The notes below the pieces were generated by a model. That model was not told the DNA's origin, ran no database searches, and was given only the letters and a program-made list of their open reading frames with translations. From Bacillus_BU sp051233475 (GTDB lineage Bacteria > Bacillota > Bacilli > Bacillales > Cytobacillaceae): a stretch of 64,000 nt of DNA. Both the position numbers and the translations under genes were made by a program. The stretch's first letter is position 1, and each line of letters opens with the position of its first letter. Shown piece by piece: positions 35,100 to 44,339 of this stretch. Location of the stretch: assembly GCF_051233475.1 (NCBI RefSeq), contig NZ_JBKFGH010000004.1:62001-126000 (forward strand), given 5' to 3'.

Positions 35100-36113
35100 A
35101 TGACCGCTAAGACGATTTTGAAAATACAAGATTTAACAGTCTCATTTTTTGCAAATAAAAAGCTTCTTCCAGCCGTTGATGGTATAAGTTTTGAGTTAAA
35201 GGAAGGGGAAATCCTTGGAATCGTTGGGGAGTCAGGTAGCGGTAAAAGTGTTACATCTCTTGCCGTAATGGGGTTAATCCCGATGCCACCTGGAAAAATA
35301 GAAAAAGGTGAGATCCTTTTCGAAGGAAAGGATTTATTAACTTATTCTGAAAAAGAAATGAGAAAGATCCGCGGGAATCAGATTTCAATGATTTTCCAAG
35401 AACCCATGACGTCTTTAAATCCTCTCTTTACAATTGGTGATCAAATTGTTGAAGCACTGCGCCTACATACAAAAATGCCCAAAGCAGAAGCAAAGCTTAA
35501 AGCAATTGAGCTTCTAAAATTAGTTGGGATCCCTAGGTCGGAAGCGATTGTAAATGAATATCCACATCAACTTTCAGGCGGAATGCGTCAACGTGTCATG
35601 ATTGCTATGGCAATGGCTTGTAATCCTAGGATCCTAATTGCAGACGAGCCTACTACTGCCCTGGATGTAACGATTCAAGCTCAAATTCTTGACTTAATGA
35701 AAAATTTGAATGAGCAAACGAATACATCAATTATCTTAATCACCCATGATTTAGGAGTAGTGGCGGAAATTTGTGACAGGGTTCTTGTGATGTATTGTGG
35801 ACAAATTGTTGAGCACGGTGATGTTCATACGATTTTAAAAGAACCAAAGCATCCTTATACAAAGGGTCTGCTTAAATCAGTGCCGGATTTATTAGGGAAG
35901 AAGGACCGCCTTTATAGCATTCCCGGTAATGTACCAAGACCGGGAAGTATTAAACAAGGTTGTCCGTTTGCACCTAGATGTGATGAAAGGATAGCACACT
36001 GTCTTGACGTTTTACCAAGTTTATATGCGATGGAATCGGCTGGCCATGAGGTTCGCTGCTTTTTGCATGAGCAGGAAGGAGGGGTCCGTTCAAATGTCGG
36101 AATGGCTCCTTGA
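35100..36113 (+). CDS. Dipeptide/oligopeptide ABC importer ATPase (DppD/OppD type)
   Basis: 337 residues from ATG 35100 (AGGTGAT). Walker A GESGSGKSV, signature LSGGMRQR, Walker B ILIADEP, switch THDLGVV, and the C-terminal oligo/dipeptide tail with CPFAPRCD Cys-rich motif. First gene of a D-F-A-B-C operon. Its stop overlaps the next start by 20 bases. Confidence 0.93.
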   Translation: MTAKTILKIQDLTVSFFANKKLLPAVDGISFELKEGEILGIVGESGSGKSVTSLAVMGLIPMPPGKIEKGEILFEGKDLLTYSEKEMRKIRGNQISMIFQEPMTSLNPLFTIGDQIVEALRLHTKMPKAEAKLKAIELLKLVGIPRSEAIVNEYPHQLSGGMRQRVMIAMAMACNPRILIADEPTTALDVTIQAQILDLMKNLNEQTNTSIILITHDLGVVAEICDRVLVMYCGQIVEHGDVHTILKEPKHPYTKGLLKSVPDLLGKKDRLYSIPGNVPRPGSIKQGCPFAPRCDERIAHCLDVLPSLYAMESAGHEVRCFLHEQEGGVRSNVGMAP

Positions 36114-37062
36114 AGTACAAGGGTTAAAGAAATATTTTCCGATTGCGGGAGGGATATTTGGCCGGAAAATCGGTGAAGTAAAAGCGGTAGACGATGTTTC
36201 TTTTTATGTAAAAAAAGGGGAGACTCTAGGAATTGTTGGGGAAAGTGGCTGTGGGAAATCCACAACAGGAAGATTATTAATGCGGTTGATAGAGGCAAGT
36301 GAAGGGAAGGTAGTTTTTGAAGATCAAGAGATTACCAGAATGTCAAAAAGCGAATTACGAAAAGTTCGTCGTGATATTCAAATGGTTTTCCAAGACCCCT
36401 ACGCCTCATTAAATCCACGGCATACGGTTGAAACGATACTAGAGGAACCGTTAATTGTACATGGAATAGGTACGAAAGAGGAAAGAAGGAAGCGAGTTCG
36501 AGAGATGTTAGAGGTTGTTGGTTTGAGCAGTTACCATGCCAGACGGTATCCCCATCAGTTTAGCGGTGGTCAGCGTCAGCGTATCGGAATTGCAAAAGCG
36601 TTGATGACAAAGCCGAAGCTGATTATTGCGGATGAGCCTGTATCGGCTTTAGATGTATCGATTCAAGCTCAGGTCCTCAATCTAATGAGAGATATTCAAC
36701 ATGAGTTTCAGCTAACCTACATATTCATCGCGCATGATTTAGGGGTTGTTCGCCATATAAGTGATCGGGTTGGGGTCATGTATTTAGGCAGGTTAATAGA
36801 ATTGTCAGACGCTGAACTACTTTATGATCAACCTAAGCACCCATATACGAAAGCACTTCTCTCCGCCGTTCCTGTGCCGGACCCTGCCATGAAAAGGGAC
36901 AGGATTACACTGACTGGAGAGTTACCAAGTCCCGCTAACCCGCCTAGCGGGTGTGCTTTTCATACTAGATGCTCTTTATGCATCGATATTTGCAAGATTG
37001 CAAGACCTGAAAGCGTTAATCTCAATGGTCATTCTGTTGCATGTCACTTATACAATGAGTAG
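36094..37062 (+). CDS. Dipeptide/oligopeptide ABC importer ATPase (DppF/OppF type)
   Basis: 322 residues from ATG 36094, AGGAGGGG 11 bases upstream. Walker A GESGCGKST, signature FSGGQRQR, Walker B LIIADEP, and the tail GCAFHTRCSLCIDIC with its Cys motif. Pairs with the preceding ATPase as a heterodimer. Confidence 0.93.
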   Translation: MSEWLLEVQGLKKYFPIAGGIFGRKIGEVKAVDDVSFYVKKGETLGIVGESGCGKSTTGRLLMRLIEASEGKVVFEDQEITRMSKSELRKVRRDIQMVFQDPYASLNPRHTVETILEEPLIVHGIGTKEERRKRVREMLEVVGLSSYHARRYPHQFSGGQRQRIGIAKALMTKPKLIIADEPVSALDVSIQAQVLNLMRDIQHEFQLTYIFIAHDLGVVRHISDRVGVMYLGRLIELSDAELLYDQPKHPYTKALLSAVPVPDPAMKRDRITLTGELPSPANPPSGCAFHTRCSLCIDICKIARPESVNLNGHSVACHLYNE

Positions 37063-37104
37063 CATGACGCATTTATGATAGAAAAATAGAAAACGGGGGT
37101 TTAA

Positions 37105-38721
37105 ATGCAAATGAAAAAGAAAACATTTAAGCTAATGCTAGTAGCAATGCTCGCAATAAGTATGCTTCTCGTAGGCTGCAGTAAGTCTAAAGAGACAAGC
37201 AGCGATGATTCAAAATCCTCGGATAGCGGCAGTAACAAAACCGAACTTGTATATGGCCGCGGTGGAGATTCAACATCGTTAGACCCGATTACCTCAACAG
37301 AAGGTGAAACCTTCAAAATTACCATTAATATTTTTGAAAACCTTGTCCAGTACGGAGACCAGGATACAACGCTTCACCCGGCACTTGCTGAAAAGTGGGT
37401 TGTGTCTGAAGATGGGCTTACCTATACTTTCAATCTGCGGAAGGGCGTTAAATTCCATGATGGAACCGACTTTAATGCAGAGGCGGTTGTTTTCAACTTT
37501 GAGCGTTGGATGAGTGGGAATGCTGACGATTTCCCTTACTACACAATGTTTGGCGGCTATAAAGGGGAGGAAGGTCATGTTATTAAGGAGGTAAAGGCAG
37601 TCGATGAACACACTGTGCAATTCGTACTAACCAGACCTCAAGCTCCATTCTTAAAGAACTTGGCCATGTCTTGTTTCGGTATCGCCAGTCCAGCGGCGAT
37701 TGAAAAATACGGAGATAAATTTAGAGAAAATCCAGTTGGTACTGGTCCGTTTAAATTTGTTGAATGGAAACAAAACGACCGTATCGTTCTTGAGAAAAAT
37801 AACGATTACTGGCTGGACGGATATCCTAAGCTAAATAAATTGATCTTCCGCGTTATTCCAGAAAACTCAGCTCGTTTGAACGCGTTAAAAAATGGCGAGA
37901 TTGACGTGATGGATGGTTTAAATAATTCGGATGAAGAGTCTGTTAAGAGTGATGCCAATTTACAAGTTATCAAGCGTCCTTCAATGAATGTTGGCTACTT
38001 AGGTTTCCAAACAACTGTAAAACCTTTTGATAATAAGCTTGTTCGCCAAGCGTTGAATTATGCTGTTGATAAAAAAGCGATTATTGATGCGTTTTATGGC
38101 GGTCAAGCTGTTGCCGCTATTAATCCAATGCCATCATCGATTGAGGGCTACAATGATGCAGTTAAGGATTATCCATATGATTTAGAAAAAGCGAAAGAAT
38201 TATTAAAAGAAGCGGGCTATCCAAATGGTTTTGAAATGGATTTATGGGCTATGCCAGTTGCGCGTCCATATATGCCTGAAGGTATGAAAATTGCTGAGGT
38301 CATTCAGGAAAGCTTTAGCAAAATTGGTGTTAAAGCGAAAATCCAATCGGTAGACTGGGCTACCTATTTAGATAAAGCAGCCAAAGGAGAATTCCCTGCC
38401 TATATGTTAGGTTGGACTGGTGACAATGGTGATGCAGATAACTTCTTATACACTTTACTTGATAAGGACAGCATCGGCAGCAACAACTACTCCTACTACA
38501 GCAATGACGAATTACATGATGTATTAATAAAAGCACAAACCGAAGCAGATCAAGCAAAACGGAATGAGCTTTACAAACAAGCTCAAGTTATCATTAAAGA
38601 GGATGCTCCTTGGGTACCGCTTGTTCATTCCACACCACTTTTAGCAGCTGGAAAAGATGTTGTAAATTACTTACCTCATCCAACCGGGTCTGAAGCGTTA
38701 ACAAAGGTTGAATTTAAATAA
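37105..38721 (+). CDS. Family 5 extracellular substrate-binding lipoprotein, DppA-like
   Basis: 538 residues (ATG 37105 or 37111). Lipobox LVGC at about 28. Ser/Asp-rich linker, then the SBP_bac_5 fold with LHPALAEKWVVSEDGLTYTF, NPVGTGPFKFVEW, DLWAMPVARPY and LGWTGDNGDADNF. These last motifs are strikingly like E. coli DppA, so dipeptide is the best substrate guess, though heme-type ligands are also known for that group. A terminator-like hairpin follows, as often for abundant binding proteins. Confidence 0.9.
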   Translation: MQMKKKTFKLMLVAMLAISMLLVGCSKSKETSSDDSKSSDSGSNKTELVYGRGGDSTSLDPITSTEGETFKITINIFENLVQYGDQDTTLHPALAEKWVVSEDGLTYTFNLRKGVKFHDGTDFNAEAVVFNFERWMSGNADDFPYYTMFGGYKGEEGHVIKEVKAVDEHTVQFVLTRPQAPFLKNLAMSCFGIASPAAIEKYGDKFRENPVGTGPFKFVEWKQNDRIVLEKNNDYWLDGYPKLNKLIFRVIPENSARLNALKNGEIDVMDGLNNSDEESVKSDANLQVIKRPSMNVGYLGFQTTVKPFDNKLVRQALNYAVDKKAIIDAFYGGQAVAAINPMPSSIEGYNDAVKDYPYDLEKAKELLKEAGYPNGFEMDLWAMPVARPYMPEGMKIAEVIQESFSKIGVKAKIQSVDWATYLDKAAKGEFPAYMLGWTGDNGDADNFLYTLLDKDSIGSNNYSYYSNDELHDVLIKAQTEADQAKRNELYKQAQVIIKEDAPWVPLVHSTPLLAAGKDVVNYLPHPTGSEALTKVEFK

Positions 38722-38783
38722 GCTTTGAAGGACCGAACATAGCTTCACAGACAACCAAATTTAATAGTTTCTAAACTTGATTG

Positions 38784-38809
38784 AAAGGGGAGCTTGGACT
38801 CCCCTTTTG
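38784..38809 (+). terminator. Hairpin terminator between binding protein and permease genes
   Basis: AAAGGGGAG (38784-38792), loop CTTGGA, CTCCCCTTTT (38799-38808). Inside the operon; probably lets most transcripts stop after the binding protein. Confidence 0.88.
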
Positions 38810-38892
38810 TTAGCTGAATAATGGATAGGTACTTTCAAATGTCTCGTTAAAGGTGTGGGGCATATAGTTTTAACAAAAACGAGGTGAACAAC

Positions 38893-39900
38893 ATGTTTGC
38901 ATATACAGTTCGTCGCGTCTTTTCGCTTATACCAGTTTTATTTGGAATGACGTTAGTGGTTTTTGCGATCATTCATGCGATTCCAGGGGATCCAGCTCAG
39001 GTTATTCTTGGCCAAAAGGCAACAAAAGAAGCGATTGAAACACTAACGAGAGAATTAGGGTTGGATCGTCCTTGGTATATACAATATGTAGACTACATAA
39101 AGGCTCTGCTTTCGGGGGACCTGGGGACATCCTTAAGAACAAGAGGGCCGATCAATGATGAAATTTGGCCGTATTTAGCTGCCACCATTGAGTTGACTGT
39201 AGTAGCAATGTTTATTGCTACTTTTATTGGGGTAAATGCCGGAATTATTAGTGCTTGGTTTTCAAAATCTTGGTTTGACTATGTGGCGATGATCCTTGCA
39301 TTAATTGGCGTTTCCATGCCGATTTTTTGGCTTGGCTTAATGGAGCAATGGGCCTTTTCGATTGAATTGGGCTGGCTGCCGACAACAGGGCGTGAAGAAG
39401 TAAGGGATCCGATTACAGCCATTACGAATCTCTATTTAATTGATACATTGCTTCAAGGTCGGACCGATCAATTTATTCAAGTTATTAAACATCTTATTTT
39501 ACCTAGTATGGCTCTTGCAACGATTCCGATGGCCATTATTGCCCGGATGACCCGCTCAACCATGCTGGAGGTTTTGCAATCAGATTATATTCGAACAGCA
39601 AGGGCAAAAGGGATGAAGATGTTCTGGGTTGTCTATAAGCATTCCTTGAAAAATGCAATTATTCCAGTTATTACGGTTATTGGGTTGCAAACCGGGTTAT
39701 TACTGGGCGGAGCCATTTTGACAGAAACCATTTTTGGCTGGCCAGGAATCGGCAGGTACTTATATGAAGCAATCGGTTATCGTGATTATCCGGTTATTCA
39801 GTCAGGAATCCTGATTATTGCAGCAATGTTTGTGTTAATCAATTTATTTGTTGATCTTATGTATGCTTTTGTTGACCCACGAATTAAATACAATCAATAG
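38893..39900 (+). CDS. Dipeptide ABC importer permease (DppB type)
   Basis: 335 residues from ATG 38893 (GAGGTGA). Six helices. The EAA-type loop is RTARAKGMKMFWVVYKHSLKN. N-terminal RRVFSLIPVLFGMTLVVF is typical of DppB. Partner of the next gene. Confidence 0.92.
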   Translation: MFAYTVRRVFSLIPVLFGMTLVVFAIIHAIPGDPAQVILGQKATKEAIETLTRELGLDRPWYIQYVDYIKALLSGDLGTSLRTRGPINDEIWPYLAATIELTVVAMFIATFIGVNAGIISAWFSKSWFDYVAMILALIGVSMPIFWLGLMEQWAFSIELGWLPTTGREEVRDPITAITNLYLIDTLLQGRTDQFIQVIKHLILPSMALATIPMAIIARMTRSTMLEVLQSDYIRTARAKGMKMFWVVYKHSLKNAIIPVITVIGLQTGLLLGGAILTETIFGWPGIGRYLYEAIGYRDYPVIQSGILIIAAMFVLINLFVDLMYAFVDPRIKYNQ

Positions 39901-39913
39901 GGGAGGGAGAGAA

Positions 39914-40810
39914 TTGGCAGAACTAGCTAACAAACATATGATGGACCTAGAGAGTCAAGAAGAGGTTGTTATATCACCTTGGAAAGAAGCATGGCAATCT
40001 TTTTGTAGAAATCGACTTGCCTTAGCTGGCTTGGTAATCGTTATTTTCTTCATTATTCTGGCCATCATCGCTCCGCTCATTGCACCATATAGTTTTAAGG
40101 AACAGGAGTTAACGAACAGATTATTAGCACCTTCGAGTGAACATTTATTTGGGACAGACGATTTTGGACGTGATATTTTTTCAAGAATATTATATGGGGC
40201 TAGAATCTCATTATGGGTCGGCTTTTTCTCTGTTTTAGGTTCGGCCGTGATTGGTTCACTGCTGGGAATTCTCGCTGGCTACTATGGGAAATGGGTGGAT
40301 ACGATTATTTCCAGAACGTTTGATATTATGTTAGCCTTTCCTAGCATATTATTAGCGATTGCGGTTGTGGCGATTTTAGGGCCGTCCCTGCAAAATGCGC
40401 TTATTGCCATTGCAGTAATCAATATTCCGAACTTTGGTCGGCTCGTTCGTTCAAAGGTTCTAAGTGTGAAGCAAGAGGAATATATTATGGCAGCAAGAGC
40501 AGTTGGAATGAAAGATTCACGAATTTTACTTCACCATATTTTGCCAAATAGTATTACGCCTATTATTGTTCAAGGGACTTTGGCCATTGCCACGGCAATA
40601 ATCGAGGCTGCTGCTTTAGGATTTCTTGGATTAGGTGCCCAAGCACCAACGCCAGAATGGGGAAAGATGTTGGCTGATTCTAAGCAATATCTTGTTCAAG
40701 CGCCATGGACATTATTTTTCCCGGGGCTCGCTATAATGTTAACAGTCCTCGGCTTCAATCTAATGGGTGATGGACTTCGAGACGTCCTCGATCCAAAAAT
40801 GAAACAATAG
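39914..40810 (+). CDS. Dipeptide ABC importer permease (DppC type)
   Basis: 298 residues from TTG 39914 (GGGGAGGGAGAG). OppC_N-like start (NRLALAGLVIV), APSSEHLFGTDDFGRD, six helices and the coupling loop MAARAVGMKDSRILLHHILPN. The longer frame upstream overlaps dppB and lacks a site. Confidence 0.92.
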   Translation: MAELANKHMMDLESQEEVVISPWKEAWQSFCRNRLALAGLVIVIFFIILAIIAPLIAPYSFKEQELTNRLLAPSSEHLFGTDDFGRDIFSRILYGARISLWVGFFSVLGSAVIGSLLGILAGYYGKWVDTIISRTFDIMLAFPSILLAIAVVAILGPSLQNALIAIAVINIPNFGRLVRSKVLSVKQEEYIMAARAVGMKDSRILLHHILPNSITPIIVQGTLAIATAIIEAAALGFLGLGAQAPTPEWGKMLADSKQYLVQAPWTLFFPGLAIMLTVLGFNLMGDGLRDVLDPKMKQ

Positions 40811-40825
40811 ACATTGCCTGGTGCC

Positions 40826-40865
40826 TGACCCCCGGTGCGTTAATGCGTTAACGTGCTGGGGGTCA
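40826..40865. repeat. REP-like palindrome
   Basis: TGACCCCC ... GGGGGTCA arms with an inner CGTTAA/TTAACG pair, 40 bp, no T-run. It lies between the operon and the next gene. A second, different G-rich palindrome is at 45840. Confidence 0.7.
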
Positions 40866-40887
40866 ATTATCTTGAGGAGGGATATGG

Positions 40888-41712
40888 GTGTTGACTGAAA
40901 AACAGCTTCAAGATATTAAAGAGCTTCAGTTAGTGTGTGAAGCGGAGGAATCGATTGAATTAAAATTGAATTGGGATATGCTTGAAACCAGAAATAGCAA
41001 GGAAGAAAATGATTTCTTTTTTTATGAAAATGGCAAGCTGGTTGGATTTTTAGGACTTTACGGGTTTGGCCATAAAATAGAAGCTTGCGGAATGGTTGCA
41101 CCTGAATTTCGCAGAAGAGGTATTTTCTCATCCCTCGTCACGAAGGCACTAATGGTAATAAAGTCTCGGGATATCACTGAGATCCTCCTTAACGCACCTG
41201 GAAACTCAGCTTCTGGAAAAGGATTTCTTCAAAGTATTCCTTGTAAATATGCTTTTACCGAATACCAAATGAAATGGCATGAAACGAAGCTTAGTGACAC
41301 AGACGATGTTTTGGTGAGAGTAGCAACGCCTAATGATTTTGAAACGGAGATTATACTGGATGTTGAATGCTTTGGATTTGAAATGGACGAAGCAAGCAAT
41401 TTTAACCGTCAAATTAAACAGGAAGCAAATCAGCAGTTTTATATGATTGAGGTTGGTGGGGAAGCGGTGGGGAAAATTCGCGTGTCCCATACTGATGGCG
41501 AGGCATGGATATATGGATTTTGTGTTTTTCCTGACTCTCAAGGAATCGGAATTGGCAGAAAGGCTTTATCAAAAGTTATTTTAAAGGAACAACAGCAAGG
41601 CTATCCGATTTTTCTTGAAGTGGAAGCGAAAAATAACCAAGCACTGAGGCTTTATGAAACTTGCGGTTTTAAAGCCTATCACTCTCAAGATTATTATCAT
41701 TTGGAGCTATAG
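40888..41712 (+). CDS. Protein with two GNAT acetyltransferase domains
   Basis: 274 residues from GTG 40888 (AGGAGGG, 6-base gap). First GNAT half about 1-135 with VAPEFRRRGIFSSL; second half about 140-274 with VFPDSQGIGIGRKALS, both acetyl-CoA loops (R/QxxGxG/A). The second loop is the better match, the first has RRRGIF. Mycothiol-synthase-like arrangement; substrate unknown. Confidence 0.85.
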   Translation: MLTEKQLQDIKELQLVCEAEESIELKLNWDMLETRNSKEENDFFFYENGKLVGFLGLYGFGHKIEACGMVAPEFRRRGIFSSLVTKALMVIKSRDITEILLNAPGNSASGKGFLQSIPCKYAFTEYQMKWHETKLSDTDDVLVRVATPNDFETEIILDVECFGFEMDEASNFNRQIKQEANQQFYMIEVGGEAVGKIRVSHTDGEAWIYGFCVFPDSQGIGIGRKALSKVILKEQQQGYPIFLEVEAKNNQALRLYETCGFKAYHSQDYYHLEL

Positions 41713-41734
41713 CACATCGTAAAGGAAAACGTAG

Positions 41735-41787
41735 AAAAAAGCTGACCAAGCTTGTGGGTTATTAAAAACCCAGCTAGTCAGCTTTTC
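41735..41787. terminator. Bidirectional terminator between the GNAT gene and the sensor kinase
   Basis: AAAAGCTGAC ... GTCAGCTTTT arms enclosing an inner TGGGTT-ATTAAA-AACCCA hairpin. Serves the convergent genes. Confidence 0.85.
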
Positions 41788-41828
41788 TTATATGAACTAA
41801 GAGAACTTGTGTTAATGGGGGGCAAAAA

Positions 41829-43202
41829 TTAATCAAATGGGAATAGAATAGTAAATGTTGTTCCCTTATCTAGTTGACTTTCAACTTTAATTATTCCCTT
41901 ATGGGCATCAACTAAGGCCTTTACAATGGAAAGACCAACGCCGACACCACCTGTTTTTCTTGCCCGTGATTTATCCCCTCGATAAAATCGCTCAAAGATA
42001 TGAGGAAGATCTTGACTGGCAATTCCGATACCCTCATCTTTAATTTGAAAACCACCCATTTCGTCTTCAATTACTGAAGAAATCTTAACGGTGCCGCCTT
42101 CAGGTGTGTATTTTAATGCGTTGTTCACCACATTGGTGAGGATTTGCGTAACTTTATCGAGGTCACCTTTAAAGAATATATCTTGTTCAGTAGATTTGAC
42201 GACAAGATTAACTCCTTTTTGTTTAAAAATAGGCGTTTGTAAGTTTTGAATAGAAGCTAGCAGCTTTCCTGCTTCCAGTTCTGTTTTATTAAGTCGGATT
42301 TGCGGATTTTCAGCTGCCAATAATTTTTCAAGCTCATTAACCAATCTAACCAATCTCATTAATTCGCTGTGACTTTGTCCAAGACGAGCAGGTGTCGGCT
42401 CCCAAATTCCATCTTGAAAAGCTTCGATTTGACTGCGTAAAGTGGCGAGCGGAGTTCTAAGTTCATGAGCGAGGTCTCCGGTAAATTCTTTTCTCAGTCT
42501 TTCTTCTTTTTCTAGAGAAATAGCCAGTTCATTAAAGGCGATTCCTAATTGTTTCATTTCTTCCGATAGATTATCGAGTGGAACGCGAACATTTTGTTTA
42601 TGCTTTGTCAATTCTACCACTGCTGCAGATAAACTTTTTAGCCCGGCCGTTAGTCTGCTGGAAAACAACATACTAAATGCTAGTGCAAGGATAACCGTAA
42701 TGACAACGGCAATGACAATGTATTTTTGAATCGTTTGCAGAAACACGGATTCGCTATCGACAAACCCTTTTGGATAATAAACTTTAAGAATTCCAATGGT
42801 ATTTCCATCTACTTTGATTAATTCCATTGATGTTTGCCAGTTATCATCTTGATACGGATTGGTTCGTAAATCATCTGCTGTTGGAATGATATCGGAACTA
42901 ATCGAAGTGGAGTCTATGAGCAGAATTTGATCAGGTGTATATATTTTATAATACAGACTATCGGTTGCTGCTTGTTGGTAGAGGAGTTGAGTAACTCGTT
43001 CACCGGTAAATGTTTTATTTTCTTTGTATTCTAGCTTTAATGCCTTTACAAGCTGGTTAATTCTTTCTGTGCGATCTTCATTTATATAATGATTAAAACT
43101 TGCTTCAAATCCCCATTGAATACTGAAGCTAACGATTAAGATTCCGGATAATGAAACTAAGAGAAAGTAAAAGAGAATTTTAGCGCGAAGCGTTTTTAGC
43201 AT
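41829..43202 (-). CDS. Membrane sensor histidine kinase of a two-component system
   Basis: 457 residues from ATG 43202 (GGAGG, 8-base gap). Two helices (about 8-28 and 165-187) border an outside sensor domain, then HAMP, H-box DLAHELRTPLATL (His about 245), N-box TNVVNNALKYTP and G-box TGGVGVGLSIVK. Overlaps the regulator gene by 23 bases. BaeS-type; signal unknown. Confidence 0.93.
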   Translation of the reverse strand: MLKTLRAKILFYFLLVSLSGILIVSFSIQWGFEASFNHYINEDRTERINQLVKALKLEYKENKTFTGERVTQLLYQQAATDSLYYKIYTPDQILLIDSTSISSDIIPTADDLRTNPYQDDNWQTSMELIKVDGNTIGILKVYYPKGFVDSESVFLQTIQKYIVIAVVITVILALAFSMLFSSRLTAGLKSLSAAVVELTKHKQNVRVPLDNLSEEMKQLGIAFNELAISLEKEERLRKEFTGDLAHELRTPLATLRSQIEAFQDGIWEPTPARLGQSHSELMRLVRLVNELEKLLAAENPQIRLNKTELEAGKLLASIQNLQTPIFKQKGVNLVVKSTEQDIFFKGDLDKVTQILTNVVNNALKYTPEGGTVKISSVIEDEMGGFQIKDEGIGIASQDLPHIFERFYRGDKSRARKTGGVGVGLSIVKALVDAHKGIIKVESQLDKGTTFTILFPFD

Positions 43203-43911
43203 CCGGTACTCCTCCAAATTTATAACCCATGCCGAATACGGTCAGGATATACTTCGGTTCGCGTGGGTCCGATTCAATCTTTTTTCGAAGGTTTTTGATA
43301 TGTGTATCAATACTTCTTTCATAACCTTCATACGAAATACCGTCTTCTTGTATTTTTTCCAATAAATCCATTCTGCTATAAACCCGTCCAGGATATTTAG
43401 CCATATTGGATAGGAGCTTATACTCAATCGGTGTTACACTGACAATTTCATCGCGATAAACAATTTCCTTTTTTGTCAGATCGAGGATAAGTTCATTATC
43501 ATTATAGGTGAGTATTTCACCTTGATCATCGGTTTGCGGGGCCTGTTTACCCGTTCTTCTTAAAATAGCTTGAATCCTTACGACTACTTCTTTAGGGCTA
43601 AATGGCTTGGTAACATAATCGTCGGCTCCAATAACGATGCCATTGATTCTTTCCTCTTCGCCTGATTTTGCAGTCAGCATAAGAATTGGAACATCGGATT
43701 CTTTTCTAAGCAGGCGGCAAATTTCTTCACCCGATATATCTGGCAGCATTAAATCTAAAACAATGAGGTCTGGTTTAACCGAATCTGCTTTTCTTAAAGC
43801 GTCAAGGCCATTATCGGAGGTTACAACATTGTATCCTTCTTTAATTAAATAGGCTTCAAGAACCTCGGTGATCATTCTCTCGTCATCGACTAGTAAGATG
43901 GTCTTTTCCAT
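43180..43911 (-). CDS. OmpR-family response regulator
   Basis: 243 residues. Receiver domain with acidic pair near the start (VDDERM), phospho-Asp in LIVLDLMLPD (about 54), TKPFSP Lys; winged-helix DNA-binding part with SVTPIEYKLLSNM and YERSIDTHIKNLRKKI. First gene of the operon with the sensor kinase. A tandem repeat overlapping the promoter suggests self-control. Confidence 0.94.
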   Translation of the reverse strand: MEKTILLVDDERMITEVLEAYLIKEGYNVVTSDNGLDALRKADSVKPDLIVLDLMLPDISGEEICRLLRKESDVPILMLTAKSGEEERINGIVIGADDYVTKPFSPKEVVVRIQAILRRTGKQAPQTDDQGEILTYNDNELILDLTKKEIVYRDEIVSVTPIEYKLLSNMAKYPGRVYSRMDLLEKIQEDGISYEGYERSIDTHIKNLRKKIESDPREPKYILTVFGMGYKFGGVPDAKNASR

Positions 43912-43942
43912 GATGATCTCTCCTTGTGTAACTTATCTTATC

Positions 43943-43990
43943 ATTATATAGTAATTATTTAATAATCTTCATAACTTCCACATAACTTCC
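43943..43990 (-). promoter_or_regulatory. Promoter of the two-component operon with tandem regulator-type repeat
   Basis: On the minus strand GGAAGTTATG occurs twice, 11 bases apart (43990-43981 and 43979-43970), one helical turn, as OmpR-family dimers like. A -10 TATAAT lies at 43948-43943; the -35 position (about 43971-43966) has no consensus and overlaps the second repeat, as in activator-dependent promoters. Binding is inference. Confidence 0.55.
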
Positions 43991-44317
43991 CCATAAGATC
44001 TACATACTCAACTTTTATTATAAAGTCAAGAGGAAGACAAGGGGTTGCTAAAAAAGCAAAAATTAGCGAACAACGAAGTCGACCGATTATAATCCGTTAA
44101 CAATTATTTTGATATAACAGGGTTCGGAAAAACCCAAACTCGAAAATCGATAAATTTTAGGAACCTCGATTTTCTAAGCGTGCTTAGGGGCGTGGAAATG
44201 CACTAAGCAAAAAGATTTTAAAGTTTTAAAAACCTCCCTTTTATTTTATAAATTGCGTTAAAATTTTAAACTCCCTTAAAAAATCAAAAAGCTAGCCATT
44301 TGGCTAGCTTCCTTTTT
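43991..44317 (+). other. Gene-free stretch with several hairpins ending in a terminator
   Basis: No frame of note. It holds GGGTT-CGGAAA-AACCC (about 44120), GAAAATCG ... CGATTTTC (about 44141-44175) and GCTTAG ... CTAAGC, then a clear plus-strand terminator AAGCTAGCC-ATTT-GGCTAGCTT (44289-44310) with CCTTTTTTT. A terminator without a gene suggests a small RNA or a remnant; no known RNA family recognised. Confidence 0.4.
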
Positions 44318-44339
44318 TTATTGGCTTTGTTAAACTTGA

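Noticed and set aside
43991..44317. T-box or other known riboswitch
   Set aside because: No T-box sequence, no downstream gene on the plus strand, no conserved aptamer core recognised.
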